A DNA stretch of 64,000 nucleotides from Trichoplax sp. H2 (lineage: Eukaryota; Placozoa; Uniplacotomia; Trichoplacea). Below the pieces are notes generated by a model. The model saw only the letters and a program-made list of their open reading frames with translations, did not search any database and was not told where the DNA came from. Below, piece by piece: positions 12,401-24,426 of this stretch. Both the position numbers and the translations under genes were made by a program. The first letter of the stretch is position 1, and each line of letters begins with the position of its first letter. The DNA is taken from positions 124,001 to 188,000 of the forward strand of contig NOWV01000054.1 in the NCBI GenBank assembly GCA_003344405.1, given 5' to 3'.

Positions 12401-14613
12401 TTGAAATTGTGGTCTTTGGTAAGACATGCTGCCGGCTTGTTGAATAAAAGAGTAGAAAATTTAGCAGAGGTTATTGGAATTGCGTTACTTTGCTACTTGT
12501 TGCGTAAAGGCTTCCTAGTCAATTCGATACTAATAGTGATGTTGATTTACAGTCGGTAACAGATATTATTGTACACCAAAAGTTGCTCACTGTTGGATAT
12601 CCGCCGGCGATACGTGAAGAAACAATCACTGGGTGAGTCGCTAATCTTTAGTAAAGTACTTATCCGAGATTATTATGAATATTCTGTTGTATGTAAAGTT
12701 AAAAACGTTAGGGATACGAACGAATATCTTAAAATTATTTACTTACTTTAATAATTTTTAATTAATAGGCCTTTACCGCCGGATGAATTGCAAAAAATTA
12801 TTTTAACTGCTTGTGGTGATGATATTAGAGCTAGTGTAATAACCCAGGTGATTCTGTAGGAAACTGTTTAACCCCTTGGTTAGAAGTGAGAATAGTCTCT
12901 TGCAGTTCCAATTGCTTATTCTTGCTTACATAATGCAAATTCAAATGCATAATATTAGAGCTAGCGTAAAAACCCAAGTGATTTTATAGGAAACTGTTTA
13001 ACCCCTCCGTTAATAGTGAGAATAGTCTCTTACAGTTCCAATTACTAATTGTGGTTTACAGAAAGAATTTTAAATATGATAGTCTTCAAGAAAACTTACC
13101 CTAATTAATTAAATAGGAGTTCCTTATTTACTTGGCCATGTTTATGAGAACGGAACCCCAATTATTTAAGGAAATGCTCCGAATTCGAGTAGGTTTAATT
13201 ATGGAAGTTATGGCAACTGAAGTAGCGAATTCATTAGAGTGTACAGGTGTGTTCATTGTCATTATTACTTTCCTTTATCATAAACTTTAGGCATAATTGG
13301 AGCATTGCTTGATATCATTTTTCGCTGTATTAGGTGATGAAGCATCAGAATATTTCGTTAATATGAGCCCGTTTGAAATGAAGCATTTGCTTCACCAAAT
13401 TCTTAGTGGTAGGGAATTTGCGGTAGCAGGAGGTAAATAAAAATTTCGTAATGCTGCTTTACATGTTATTAAAATTTATGAATATCAAATATACATCACC
13501 TTTTCATCTTCTTTCTTGACTAGTTACTGAGGAAGAAAACGTTCATTCCATTTCCAGGAAACAGTCGATTCGCAATAAATCAATTTCTATCCTACCCCTA
13601 GACCAAACAGCATCACTTCACCCCGATTCTAGATACACTTCTAGCTTTAAGGTATAACTTAATTTTGGTATTAAATTAAATTATAATCTGCAAGAAATCA
13701 TTGTATTATAACTTTATTTGTAATGGTTCTGATAACGGTGCAGGCGGCCAGCAAGCGTAAAATTTCGGACGTTCCACACCGCCTCCTGACGACTAACAGT
13801 ACAGACAGTGATAATCCCAGCGACTTTGATAGACCTGGTCAATGGATGCGGAGAAGACGTATAGATGGCGCTTTAAATAGAGTGCCAGAAAATTTCTATC
13901 AATACGTGTGGCGAGTTTTAGAAAAGGTAATTATAAATGACCTTCTTCGTATAGCCTAGTTGAATAATATTAATCAAATATAGCGAATAAGAGTTACTGA
14001 TGAATTTGCAGTGTCATGGTATCTCTATTGGCGGATATGTATTGCCACAATATCCCATTATTCAAGAGGTTAGAGAAACATCATTAGTATTATTACACCA
14101 TCGTAACTGGGATGTAACAATTCTATTCTCTGCCTGATTATTATTACTAGATGACTCCCAATGAATTGAAATTCGCGATATGCGTCGAGACCGCATTAAA
14201 TCGAATACCCCATCCAGAATATCGACAACTAGTTGTTGAAGCGCTTATGGTTTTGGGAAAGGTAGTTGAAATAGAGCCGATCCAAACATTAGGTGGTATT
14301 ATTGATATGAATTATATTGTTCATCAAGCAAACGAACTATTTTTGGAAGATCAGGTAAATGAATAATCCTTTCGATTTGTCAAGAGATTTAATTGCTTAC
14401 ATAAGACAACGATTTCTGCGATTCCATTACGAATTTTAGACTCGCGTCGATAATATCGATTATCCAGTGCAAGAATTAGAAGGCGCAGAAAACATCTGTT
14501 GTGATTTTTACGATAGTGCTCCTGCTGGTCGTTTTGGTACTATTACTTATTTATCTAAAGTCATTCTTAAGCGGTTGGATTGTCATAATACCACTGATTG
14601 TATTATAAGCTAA
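6408..14613 (+). CDS. PHKA: Phosphorylase b kinase regulatory subunit alpha
   Basis: Thirty-five exons: 6408-6485, 6981-7133, 7219-7266, 7647-7716, 7847-7945, 8223-8305, 8457-8537, 8644-8742, 8894-8935, 9090-9194, 9306-9359, 9439-9561, 9760-9855, 9941-10048, 10152-10230, 10336-10470, 10567-10597, 10726-10804, 10998-11142, 11220-11298, 11397-11476, 11568-11647, 11719-11824, 11895-12108, 12204-12282, 12392-12469, 12553-12632, 12769-12847, 13117-13246, 13334-13432, 13524-13651, 13744-13926, 14012-14068, 14151-14354, 14440-14613. Their sum is 1186 codons with matching phases; human alpha chains are about 1220-1235 residues. The N-terminal glucoamylase-like domain shows [32 protein letters not shown] and [12 protein letters not shown]. 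The C-terminal part shows [18 protein letters not shown] and [19 protein letters not shown]. The protein ends C-I-I-S, a CAAX prenylation box as in vertebrate alpha subunits. It would regulate the kinase that activates glycogen phosphorylase. Donors after 9855, 10230, 12469 and 14068 are non-consensus but keep frame and homology. Confidence 0.93.
8951..8981. repeat. Intronic near-perfect inverted repeat
   Basis: A 12-base arm, TTTTTGATATAT, is followed by AGGCCTA and its reverse complement. A partial outer extension (AGAG upstream, CTCT downstream) lengthens the stem. It sits in the PHKA intron 16 bases after the exon ending at 8935, close to the donor. A transcript could fold here; nothing indicates a processed RNA. 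Confidence 0.6.
12821..13062 (+). repeat. Tandem duplication of a PHKA exon end and donor
   Basis: About 110 bases covering the end of the exon closing at 12847 and the start of its intron (12821-12930) are repeated at 12951-13062. Shared blocks include ATTAGAGCTAG, GGAAACTGTTTAACCCCT and AGTGAGAATAGTCTCTT. In the second copy the exon-ending CCCAG|GTGATT has become CCCAAGTGATT, so its donor is weakened. The second copy is intronic. Confidence 0.85.
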
Positions 14614-15375
14614 CTAGTAATATAGATCACTCTACAACAAATATCATGAATACATTTCTTAAAATTATGTAAGCAAATGTAAACTCATAAATGAAATTTT
14701 TAGTTGCACGATTTTTAATTATTATGTCGTCTTCCATTTGATAACATAATCGGCGAATAGATCATTATTTTATGCAGCTTTTATTTGTATGTTTGCATTA
14801 TACCGTACTTCTGTCTTAAAGAAATAAGTTAACTTGGCGAATTAAACACTTCTGCCATAATGTAATGAAAAATAACTGTTCATTTTAATTGTATTCTAAC
14901 TGCTAACTAGTACCATACGGTTGATTATTTGCCGTAATTTAGATAGTTAGTAATTGTATTATAGTTGACATTTATGAATGAGATCAATGAAATGTTGTAT
15001 TATTGCACTAACACAAGAATGGTGTGTATCAGCAGCTTTATTTCTTTCAGCATTTGACACTGACGGAATTATAATGAAAGCGTTACAGGTGTACTTTATA
15101 TAAGCAATAATTTGATGCAATGCTAATAATATTCTTCATAGAAATGAGCCGGCATAAATTCTACATAAACTGACAATTAGGAGTGCATTTACATTTGTAT
15201 TGGATTGGATAGTTGAGGTCTAAGAAGTAAAAATTAGTTTTTTACCGACTATTGGCAAGGAATTTGCAAGGATTCATTGAATTTTACTAGATTAATTAAT
15301 GAAATTAATGAAACTATTATAAACAAGCAGCTATACTAAATATGGATGTGAGTCAATTATTTGCGTGAAGTGTAA
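14614..15375. other. Spacer between convergent PHKA and BBS7
   Basis: This holds the 3'UTRs of the two convergent genes. A coding-like stretch, WCVSAALFLSAFDTDG, lies near 15019-15090 (+) and is followed by GTGTAC. It is isolated and unassigned. No other feature was seen. Confidence 0.4.
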
Positions 15376-18300
15376 TTAGTTGGTAAAGAAATCAATCAAT
15401 GAGTCCAAGTTGTAGTGATTTAGTAATTCTAACAGTGCAGGCACTTTGTTTTTTACACTTTGGCCCTAATACAAATAAGCAAAATAAGATAGAAGCATAT
15501 TATAACATTATTTGACATTTAATGTACGTAGTATAGATGCAACTGTAGTAGATTTCTATTCATTAATCCTTCGCTGTGGAATCTATCATTTTTTATCTAT
15601 CTTTTTACCTTAAATTTGTATGTATCCAGGTATAAATCAGTAATCATACCTGCACATGGAATGCAAATAGATTATCAGTATACATCTGTACAATAAATTA
15701 AGATTAATATTGTTTTTGGTAATTTTGACTAATTACGACCAATGTAGTTGAATAACTCGAGTTTATATCGAATTTTGCTGCGACTCAAGCTAAAGCTAAA
15801 TTCAGAACGCGTTACTTCTTTAATTGCAATGCAGCGAGTTCAAATAGTAAAATACTAACCAGATAAACGTTCTAATCGTGATGGTTGCTTCTTAAATTCC
15901 TCTCGTAGCTGTTCAGCATTTGCTGAGATAAAAGGAAATTCGTAAAGTACTTTTTAGATTAGTAAATACGTTTCACCTGCTTACATGATAGATTTGTGCT
16001 CTTTATTGGCGAAGTGCTGCATGTAGATACGACTTACCTAGAATTTCTCGATAACTTTCTGATAGACACGTCGTACCACCTTCACTAACTTCCAATTCCT
16101 GTATAATAAAATTTTACAATAAATTCGACGTAATCGCGTAAAATTTATGAAAAAATATAGATATCATAGCTATATTTAATTATACTTGAGGACTAGTTTT
16201 TCTAATTAAGCTGATGTGTACGATATTTATCGTTGTTGACCTATGCAAATTTCGAAGCAGAGTAAAATTGACTAACCTTCAGAGCGTCGATTATTTGTAC
16301 TCTCTTAGCTAAACTTAATTGCTGTTCCATCTTTGGGTGTATAATATTTAATGCATGGGCAATAGAATCGTCATTTATATCTAAATGTTATACATAAGTG
16401 AGGTTTTTCAACTTTAGTCTTTCTATTTAATGAAATGGTCGTTGAATACTCTATTTCATTGGCTATGTTTATGCTTATGGTTAATAATAATACCGTGAGA
16501 AATATTTAAATTGATCTTTTTTTTGGTTGCTTCCTTGGTCATTACATCTTTCAAAATTGCTATTGTAGATAAGTTATCCGATCGAAAGATGCCCTCTCCC
16601 TTCCTATGAGACCAATCAGACAAATATTTTAACAATATTTTAGATGAAACGAAAAGAGTTGGAAAGAATTTATTATGATCCAACGACTCAGTTCTTGCAG
16701 TAGCATATAAACTTAATATAACGGCTAGATCATAAAATTACTTGTATCGACATTCTAGTTGAGTATCTAAGAAAGTGGAGCGGAAAGCCATATTGACGGA
16801 ATCACCAGAAGCTCTATTTAGAAAACAAATATGGAATTAGTGTTTACCAACGCAGAATTTTATTTTCGCTAGTTATTTTTAATATAAATTGTAAATCATT
16901 ATAATACATTTATCTTATGAATTAAATGCCATGCAAATAGGTATTCTATTACCTTTCGGGCATATCCGGCAGACAAAAGTTAATCCATGAATGAATTTCT
17001 GCTAAGCTAAATTGGCCGGAAAGCTGTAGCACATTAAAAGGCCTAGTAATATTGATTCAAAGATCAAATCAAAACAACATAAGACAACATTTCGACTCAA
17101 TTTAATTGATAACATATATTTATAGCTACATATAACGTTTTATGTGACATTTCAATTTAGAAATCGAATCTAATCTCAGCTAAGCTTATCTAATGCAATC
17201 ATAACGGCAACGGTCAGAATCAATAACTTATGAAAACGAGATTTTAAAATTGCACTTTAGAAAATCGCATACTAATTAAGACGTTCTGTTTCAATACTAG
17301 GACAATCTTTAATGCGATATTTTTAATAAAGCTAAAGAATTGCAAAATCTCATTCATATTTTTAGGAATTATTACATTTCTTTTACCTTGATTCATCTAA
17401 GGCACTAATTCTTTGATGAAGGGAGAGCGGCTTAACGTCATATTGTCTGACTTGGCACGATTTTGGTTGGCATCGAGGTGTAATATAAGCCTGCAAGGTT
17501 CCATACTGTCCTTCGATGGATCGAATCTGTCATTATAACGATTAAGATGGAAAATATAAAAGAAAAGTAGTAACTTTGATCTTCTTAGCTCTTACTTTTC
17601 AGGTTTTGTCTAGCAATAAAGTAGTTTCTTCTCTTACCTTTAACTCCAATCTTGTAGTATTAGCCTGGCATCGGTATGTTGCCAGGAGATGATTACCATT
17701 CTATTAAATAGAGATCGATCATATGCAAGTTAAGAAAATAATAGGCTTTCTATTTAAATCCATCTATCTTAAGTCTTAATTGAATCAATCAGAGATGAAA
17801 TACAGTTATGCTAAGGAATTTAATCTTAAGTTAACTAAGCCTTCCTCGTTCAAATTATAGCACGATAGTCAGGTTTATTTTTAAGATATTTGAAATAGAA
17901 TTTTACGTGAATAAGTCAGCATTATTTTACTATTTACATTAATTCACTGCTTTACTATCTACATGGATTTACTACTTCACTATTTACATCGCTTTGTCGG
18001 TTTTACTACTTATATCAACTCATTATTGCAAATGTATAGTGTACTATACTAGTGCCCCAAATTGGGAAAGTATGTGAATTCGCATAGAAAATACATTTTT
18101 AATGTCCCTTCACACAGCTTAGTGTTTTGTAGTGAATAATAAACCTGTATTAATAGTTTTTTTTATATAATACTCTTCTACTTTAATTTCCAATATGATA
18201 ATAAAGCTTCTATCCTAAGCTAAGTAATCGTTTGTAATTAGTTGCTTCCTATAGTAAATACTAATACTATTACTATTGAGATGCTGCCAAAACATATTCT

Positions 18301-21300
18301 AGCGATACATTGGGTTTATCAAATACAATTGTAGTTGAAATCTTATCTCTGTCTAATCATTTGCAATAGCAGAAATGTTCTAGCATAATTTTGAGTTGTA
18401 GTGTACTATTTTTGCAACTTATGTTATACCCTTCCAGGATGCTACTGTCAGAATTGCAGGCTAAAATATGAAAAGTGGCTAATTGCAGTTAGGTAGAACA
18501 TTTCTATCTTGTAGCTTACATTTTGCTGATAAAAAATTAGGAGTAGACACTAAAATCAGCTGAACTCCAACATGTTACTTAATATTGCAGAGTAATGCAC
18601 AAGCTAGTTGCAGTTTGGTACGACCAAATGTATAACACTGGAAGTATTATAGCAATATTACTTATTATTTTACCTTAATATCGATATTATATATCAACAT
18701 TTATACAATTTTAAGTTGTAGCATACTATTTTGCTATTTTAAGCTACGCCTTTCCCGAATACTACTGTTAGTGTCTATCACTGTCATGAAAATGACTTAA
18801 GCATAGATGCATAGTTTACGATAATATTTTATTTTGAACTCCCTAAAAAATATAAAGCACTACTTTAGGAATTGTTGTTGTTTATGATAAAGTAAATCCC
18901 TATAATATTATGATGGAATAATGAATGTATTCAGTTGGTATTTGAAATATAGAAATTTGATAGGGCTAGTAGTTGAAAAAACTTTCGTATGAAATTGTTT
19001 ATTACTTCAAGTGTACGTATATGATAATTTAATCGTAATAGCATTATTGTTATTAAAAATTTGCTGCTAGTGCAGCAAACATGTGTACTGCTACTGATAG
19101 AGTATGTAAGTGGGATAGTAATCAACGAAAAAAAGAAAAAGAAAGTCACGTTAAACTTTGTTGTGCCTTAGTGTGTGCACTTCGCAAAGATTCCAGTTAC
19201 TGTACCGTAGGCTGAGGAAGTAGTCTTACGGATTAAAGTAAAATTCACCAGAAGTGCTGAGTAGTTTCTTGCGTCGCAAGAATAGTTATGGCAGTGCCAT
19301 AGCTTAAAAATTCAAAATGACTAAAGGGGATTAGATATAATCTTTTATCCTTTACCTTACATTTTGCTAGCACAAGTTACAACGAAAATTAGGAGTAAAC
19401 ACTAAAATCAACTAAACTCTCGTATGTTCAATATTGTAGAGTAATACATAAGCCAGTTGTAGTTTGATACGATTAAATGGATAATAGTAGTCTTTATTGG
19501 AAATTCTACATTAATATTGTTTAGTATTTTACCTCAATATCAACATCACTAAAGCTCACAACAGCCGAATTTTTATCCAAATCTAGTAGATCAACTGGAA
19601 CATCACTCTGTTATTAGTAAAAATGAGAAAAAAAGTCATATTTAGGATAATGCATACCAAAATATTATAGGATATTATTCTTAACTAGTTCTTATTTAAA
19701 AGCTTCGTAAGCAATTACGATATGATCAGTAGCAGTTTATGCAGAATTTAAATTATGTCCGGATTATACCAGCAAGTAAATTTAATAAAGACCTGCAGCA
19801 AAACATTATCGATCGGCATTTGGACCTCTAGTGTTAAGTGGTAACTTGCATCATCGCCATTTAGGACAAACTTGTCGTTAATGGAAAACTAAATTGAATA
19901 TAAAAGTGAATTGAAATCAGTATTTAAAGTATTAGCTTTTCGTACATGGGGATCAGGGGCTACAAATAAATTGAAAGCTATGCATGCTTTACGCATAATT
20001 GTTAAAAGATAAGATACAAACCTGAGGAACTGCAGAAACACGATTGTCGGCACTAGCCATGTATTGATAATTCTCTCGCTCTCTAGCAATTCTTACCTGT
20101 AACTCTTCAATCTCAGATCTAAAAATTTCAGAGTATTACGGAAATGTGGCTTATTTGATAATAAAATGGATAGCTATCAATACCATTAATGTAGTAGTAA
20201 TCAACATCAAACTATCTCATCATGCTGTAATGTCGGTTTACTTTAATAAATCAACTTTCATTTGGTTTTCTTCTGACGTGGCCGATTTCATGTAATCTCC
20301 GTTGGCTCCTTGATGATTTTGAGCTACAGAAATTCCTGTTATCCAGCCAGCATAGGTCGATACAACTGCTTCATTAACGTTAACATTGGCTACCCGTCCG
20401 CCAGCCACCGATGTTATACTTTCTGAAAATGTCTACAGTTACCACAAGATATAAAGTTAGTCGTATTTATTTCTATAGCAAGATCTGAGGTAATCTTTTG
20501 ACTTGAAAGCGATCAAGAGCTAGAGTTTTATTCTTATTTGCCAAAGTAGCGAAATCTTTCGCAACTATTATAATTTTCTTTACATGGCTTGTAGAAACAT
20601 TCAACTTACACTTTTACACTTGATTTCAGGATCACCAGTCTCATCATAGCCGTAAATCTGTAATAAGCCATCGTCTCTACCCACTAGAATTTCATTTTTA
20701 CCATCATCAAATAAATCATAAGATTCCATACATAGCACGCCTATTGTTGGAATGGTTATTCATAGTTATTTGCTTCAATAGTAATAGTGAAATTTACCCT
20801 GACTATTTCTAAAAGAAATAACCATTTAATACAGTATATGCCCTACCGCCAAGGTTATCATCATTAGGTAATTCCCAACGATGAAGAGGTTCCGTCCTAA
20901 TTATAGGATTTATTTTAAAATTCATTGTCGCCATTCGTGCGTAAAGGATCAATAAGAAAATTCTTAAATAGATTCGTAACTTAATGTATTAAAGTATAAA
21001 TAACTTACGGTCCGATATGGACAACACCAAATAGCCCATCAGATGTACCATATAGGATTTCACCTTTGGGATCCATTAAGCATGTGCATGTCGGTGATCC
21101 ACTAATGTCAACTTGATATCTTAAATCTGAATCCTAGATTGGGTTTTGACGTAGCAAAAATGAATTAATTTAAAATTGATATTCTTGCGTATTACAGTAT
21201 ACATAATATCTTAAATCTAAATCCTAAATTGGATTTTTTCGGTAGCAAAATTAATCAAAAATTTTTTATTTCTTAATGTATGGAAGACTCACTCTAATCA

Positions 21301-24300
21301 CTCTCAAGACTCTATCTTGGCATGCTAAAATGGGGATAACGTCATCTATCCTAGAATAGATGTGAAAGAAGTTATAATTAGGCATGAGGTAAGAGACTAA
21401 ATTTTGGAGAATATAAATTACTTTGTTATAGTAATAAAATGCCAAATCGACTTACTGTTCCGATGGTACACAGATAGTATCGTTAATTCTATCGGTAGAT
21501 AAATAGTAATTAAAATCTTTACAATCACGATAGTGATTATAAATGTAGTTGCCACAGAGGAATAAATCACTACCATAAACTGCCCTGCAATAAAAATATG
21601 AGCTTGCATTAATTTAAATATTTAATTAATTGCGTAGTAAGCCCATCAGTTCACGGCTATATAACCTGCAATATAGTACGGAAAACAATAACTGTAGGTA
21701 ATATGACTAAAATAACAGTTAAATTATTCTGTACGGCTAATTTACAATTAAGAAATCATAACGCGTATTTTGATTAAACAAAGTACTAGCTTTGAATAGG
21801 ATCATCTTAATCCTGTATAGCAGAAAAAATTTAACACTATCATTCTGGCGGGCTAGTTATGCATTCATGAATTAGACAGGCAAATTTTTGAGAAAGTGAA
21901 TAAATTACTGTTTACGACTGATATTGAAATAAATTGAAATATCTCTAACAAGAGCTAACAACATAGTAAGAACTGTATCTAAATACTTCAGCTAATTCAT
22001 TCCTAAAGTTATCATACTATCCCTACTGATTAATTTCTTGATTCTGAAAAGAATCAAGTTTGGTAGTTCTTCACAAAGAGGATAGCGATCTAATTAATAC
22101 TAATTCTGTTTTTTATTAAAAAGTTAGAATCTACTGATACCTTGAATCATAAATATCATATGAACTTTAACGTTGTATTTCACCAAATTTATTCTATTTT
22201 AAATATGCAATGCCCGACTAGTAGGTAGCTGATAATCATAACAATACCCTAGAAATACTATCTCAATCTCCTCAAATTTGATCATTATCAAGCTTTAATA
22301 TAGCGCACACTTGATAAGCAAATATAATAGCGCATTCATGAGCTAATAAAACAGAAATGATCAACTTACATGGTTTGGATACTTTCGGTTAAGTTTGTGT
22401 CAAAGTTGAGAAATTGCTTGCCTTTTTTATTATAACCCCGTATTTCAGGCCCACATGATACAAAAATTCGATCTTGTACATTACCTAAAGGCCCACCAAG
22501 TTCTAACCGAGTAATTTTTGGTCCAGGTAAAGTTTTAAAAACAATCTATCGGCGTATTTATGGTATGAAATGGAATATTTTTTATCGGATTGCATTAAAT
22601 TATGTTGAGAACTATTTCATCTTGAAAATAATAAGAATATCTTAGCTTATCATTAAAACTTACAGATGCATCGCCACGTTTCATTTGAAAACAAGTTACT
22701 GCTCCTTCATGATCCGCTACTACCACCTAACCAAATACATAAAATTTTGGAACTGCGTCAATTTTGAACCAATATGAAATAAACTGACACACAGTTTAGT
22801 TTAGAGATTATTTTCACTCTCTATTCGATCTCCTATCATTCAAGAACTGGTGATGATCAGGCTAACGGTGGTCTACTGCATGGTAACGTTTTAGTTGAGG
22901 TACGTATGTTGTATTCTCTAATTTAACATATTCATTAACAGGCTTATAATCTATTAAAGTGTCGAAGATTTAAAATTCATAGGATTACTCCAAAGGTTCT
23001 TCTCTAATTTAAATTTACCTTTTGGCCATGTTTCTCTTTAGCCATAGGTAAAATTTTGGTTGTTTTGGGCGATGTAACACCAACCTAAAAGTAAAAGATT
23101 ATCTATATGAGAGATGGACATCATTTCTTTATAGATTGAAGGGCTCCAATATAATCAATTCGTATTGCATGATTAAATTACTTGGAAACTATTTCACCGA
23201 AACGAATTATTTGATAACACGAATGTAAATTTTTTGAATTAATTAAAAGCTTGATGTCAAGAATATACCCCATATACGAATCATTATTTTTTTAAGTAGC
23301 CGTTAGCACCTTATCTGTGCAATCACGTCAAGAACAAATTGTAATAATTTTACCCTTATTTCTGCTCTCATTTCATGACATTCGAAAAAAATCAGTTAAA
23401 TAGTAGTGTACAAATAATCTAAAAAGCTGTCGTTGTTGCCTATATACGAATCATTATTTCTCAAGTAGCCACTGTAAACCTATCCGTACAAAAATATCAA
23501 GGCCAAATTGTGACGATTTTACACGTATTTCTGCTCTTATTTGATATTATTCTAAAAATCAGTTAAATACTAGTTTTAAAATAATTAAAAATACTGTAAA
23601 TGTTAATAGCATTAAGCTCTTTAACTAAAAGTGGATGTTTAAACACATGCAAGGGAAAATTACGCAGTTTTACATTAAATAGTTGCTTTACGATATTGTG
23701 ATGAGTAAAAACCTTCATTTAGTAAGATGTTAATATCTACATGTATAATTTGGTGAAAGTCTTAATAGATATTCTAATGAGGGAATTCATCGACAGTATT
23801 GGATTGATATTCTTATTACAGATCGAGTTGGAATGCGATTGTGCATACCTATGCGATACGGGGAGTAATAATTTATAGCCAGTTGATTACTACGGATACC
23901 GAACACAAATTTTAGTAAACCTATTGCTTTAATCCTCATATATATCGTGCTAAATCTATGCGCCGTTCTAATAATGCACAGTAGATAAATATTTGGACAA
24001 TTTAGTTTTAATATTTGGCTCGATCGGGTACATGACTACTGATTGATAAAACAGTATCTGATGTTTAAAATTGACCAAGAATAGACATCCTGATATTAGA
24101 CCAAAGACGTAAGTACACTATGAATGTTGCTTACGATTCTGAACTTAAAACAGATCATTATCTACATAATAGTAAAAGAATTAAATTTTCAGTAAGAAGA
24201 CATTTAACTTGAACTCATTTAACGCAAATGAGCCAATAAGTAATATGTTAAGGTAAAAGTAGTGAAATTGATGACAGTGCTATATTCTAATCTTCTAAAC

Positions 24301-24426
24301 GATAGCAAGAAATGATACAAAATAATTATTAGATACGATTAATGCGGAGATTTTAAATTTCTGCTCCAAGCAGAAATTATAGCCACTTACTTGAATATAT
24401 TCAGAGCGAGTTAGTTCAATCTCCAT
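15376..24426 (-). CDS. BBS7: Bardet-Biedl syndrome 7 protein, BBSome subunit
   Basis: Exons in coding order: 24426-24391, 23084-23019, 22726-22664, 22545-22370, 21584-21456, 21350-21293, 21133-21009, 20896-20847, 20740-20610, 20432-20242, 20118-20022, 19888-19793, 19607-19533, 17700-17638, 17526-17387, 17023-16953, 16813-16742, 16603-16494, 16380-16277, 16098-16038, 15922-15860, 15649-15609, 15465-15376. Phases agree except between 17387 and 17023, where a microexon of about 19 bases (family P-M-N-T-L-T) is needed and was not found. The visible length is about 703 codons against 715 residues in human. Landmarks are the beta-propeller repeats ([26 protein letters not shown]), a coiled coil ([17 protein letters not shown]), the GAE-like region ([19 protein letters not shown]) and the C-terminal helices ([20 protein letters not shown]). 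BBS7 is part of the BBSome coat that sorts membrane proteins into cilia, so the organism is ciliated. The first intron (1.3 kb) and the intron at 17701-19532 are repeat-rich. Confidence 0.93.
17928..18022. repeat. Short degenerate tandem repeat
   Basis: About three imperfect copies of a roughly 30-base unit built on TTTACTAYNTAYAT lie inside a BBS7 intron. Confidence 0.5.
18390..19560. repeat. Duplicated intron segments carrying a copy of a BBS7 splice donor
   Basis: About 190 bases at 18500-18700 are repeated at 19350-19560. Shared blocks include TTACATTTTGCT, AAAATTAGGAGTA, ACACTAAAATCA and AGAGTAATRCA. The downstream copy runs into the real BBS7 exon border (TTTTACCTCAATATC at about 19527-19541). 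The upstream copy has a matching TTTTACCTTAATATC near 18670-18684, a duplicate of the donor and the exon end. A second local repeat is seen between about 18390-18460 and 18705-18770 (TTTTRAGTTGTAG). Confidence 0.75.
21113..21255. repeat. Duplicated BBS7 acceptor boundary
   Basis: Sequence spanning the BBS7 acceptor at 21133/21134 (ATATCTTAAATCTGAATCCT and the following intron bases through GTAGCAAAA) recurs at about 21203-21250 as ATATCTTAAATCTAAATCCT. The second copy lies within the intron and its AG has been lost. Confidence 0.75.
23268..23590. repeat. Two-copy tandem repeat in BBS7 intron 1
   Basis: A unit of about 175 bases occurs twice. Both copies begin ATATACGAATCATTATTT and contain AAGTAGCC, TATTTCTGCTCT and AAAATCAGTTAAATA. 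Confidence 0.85.
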
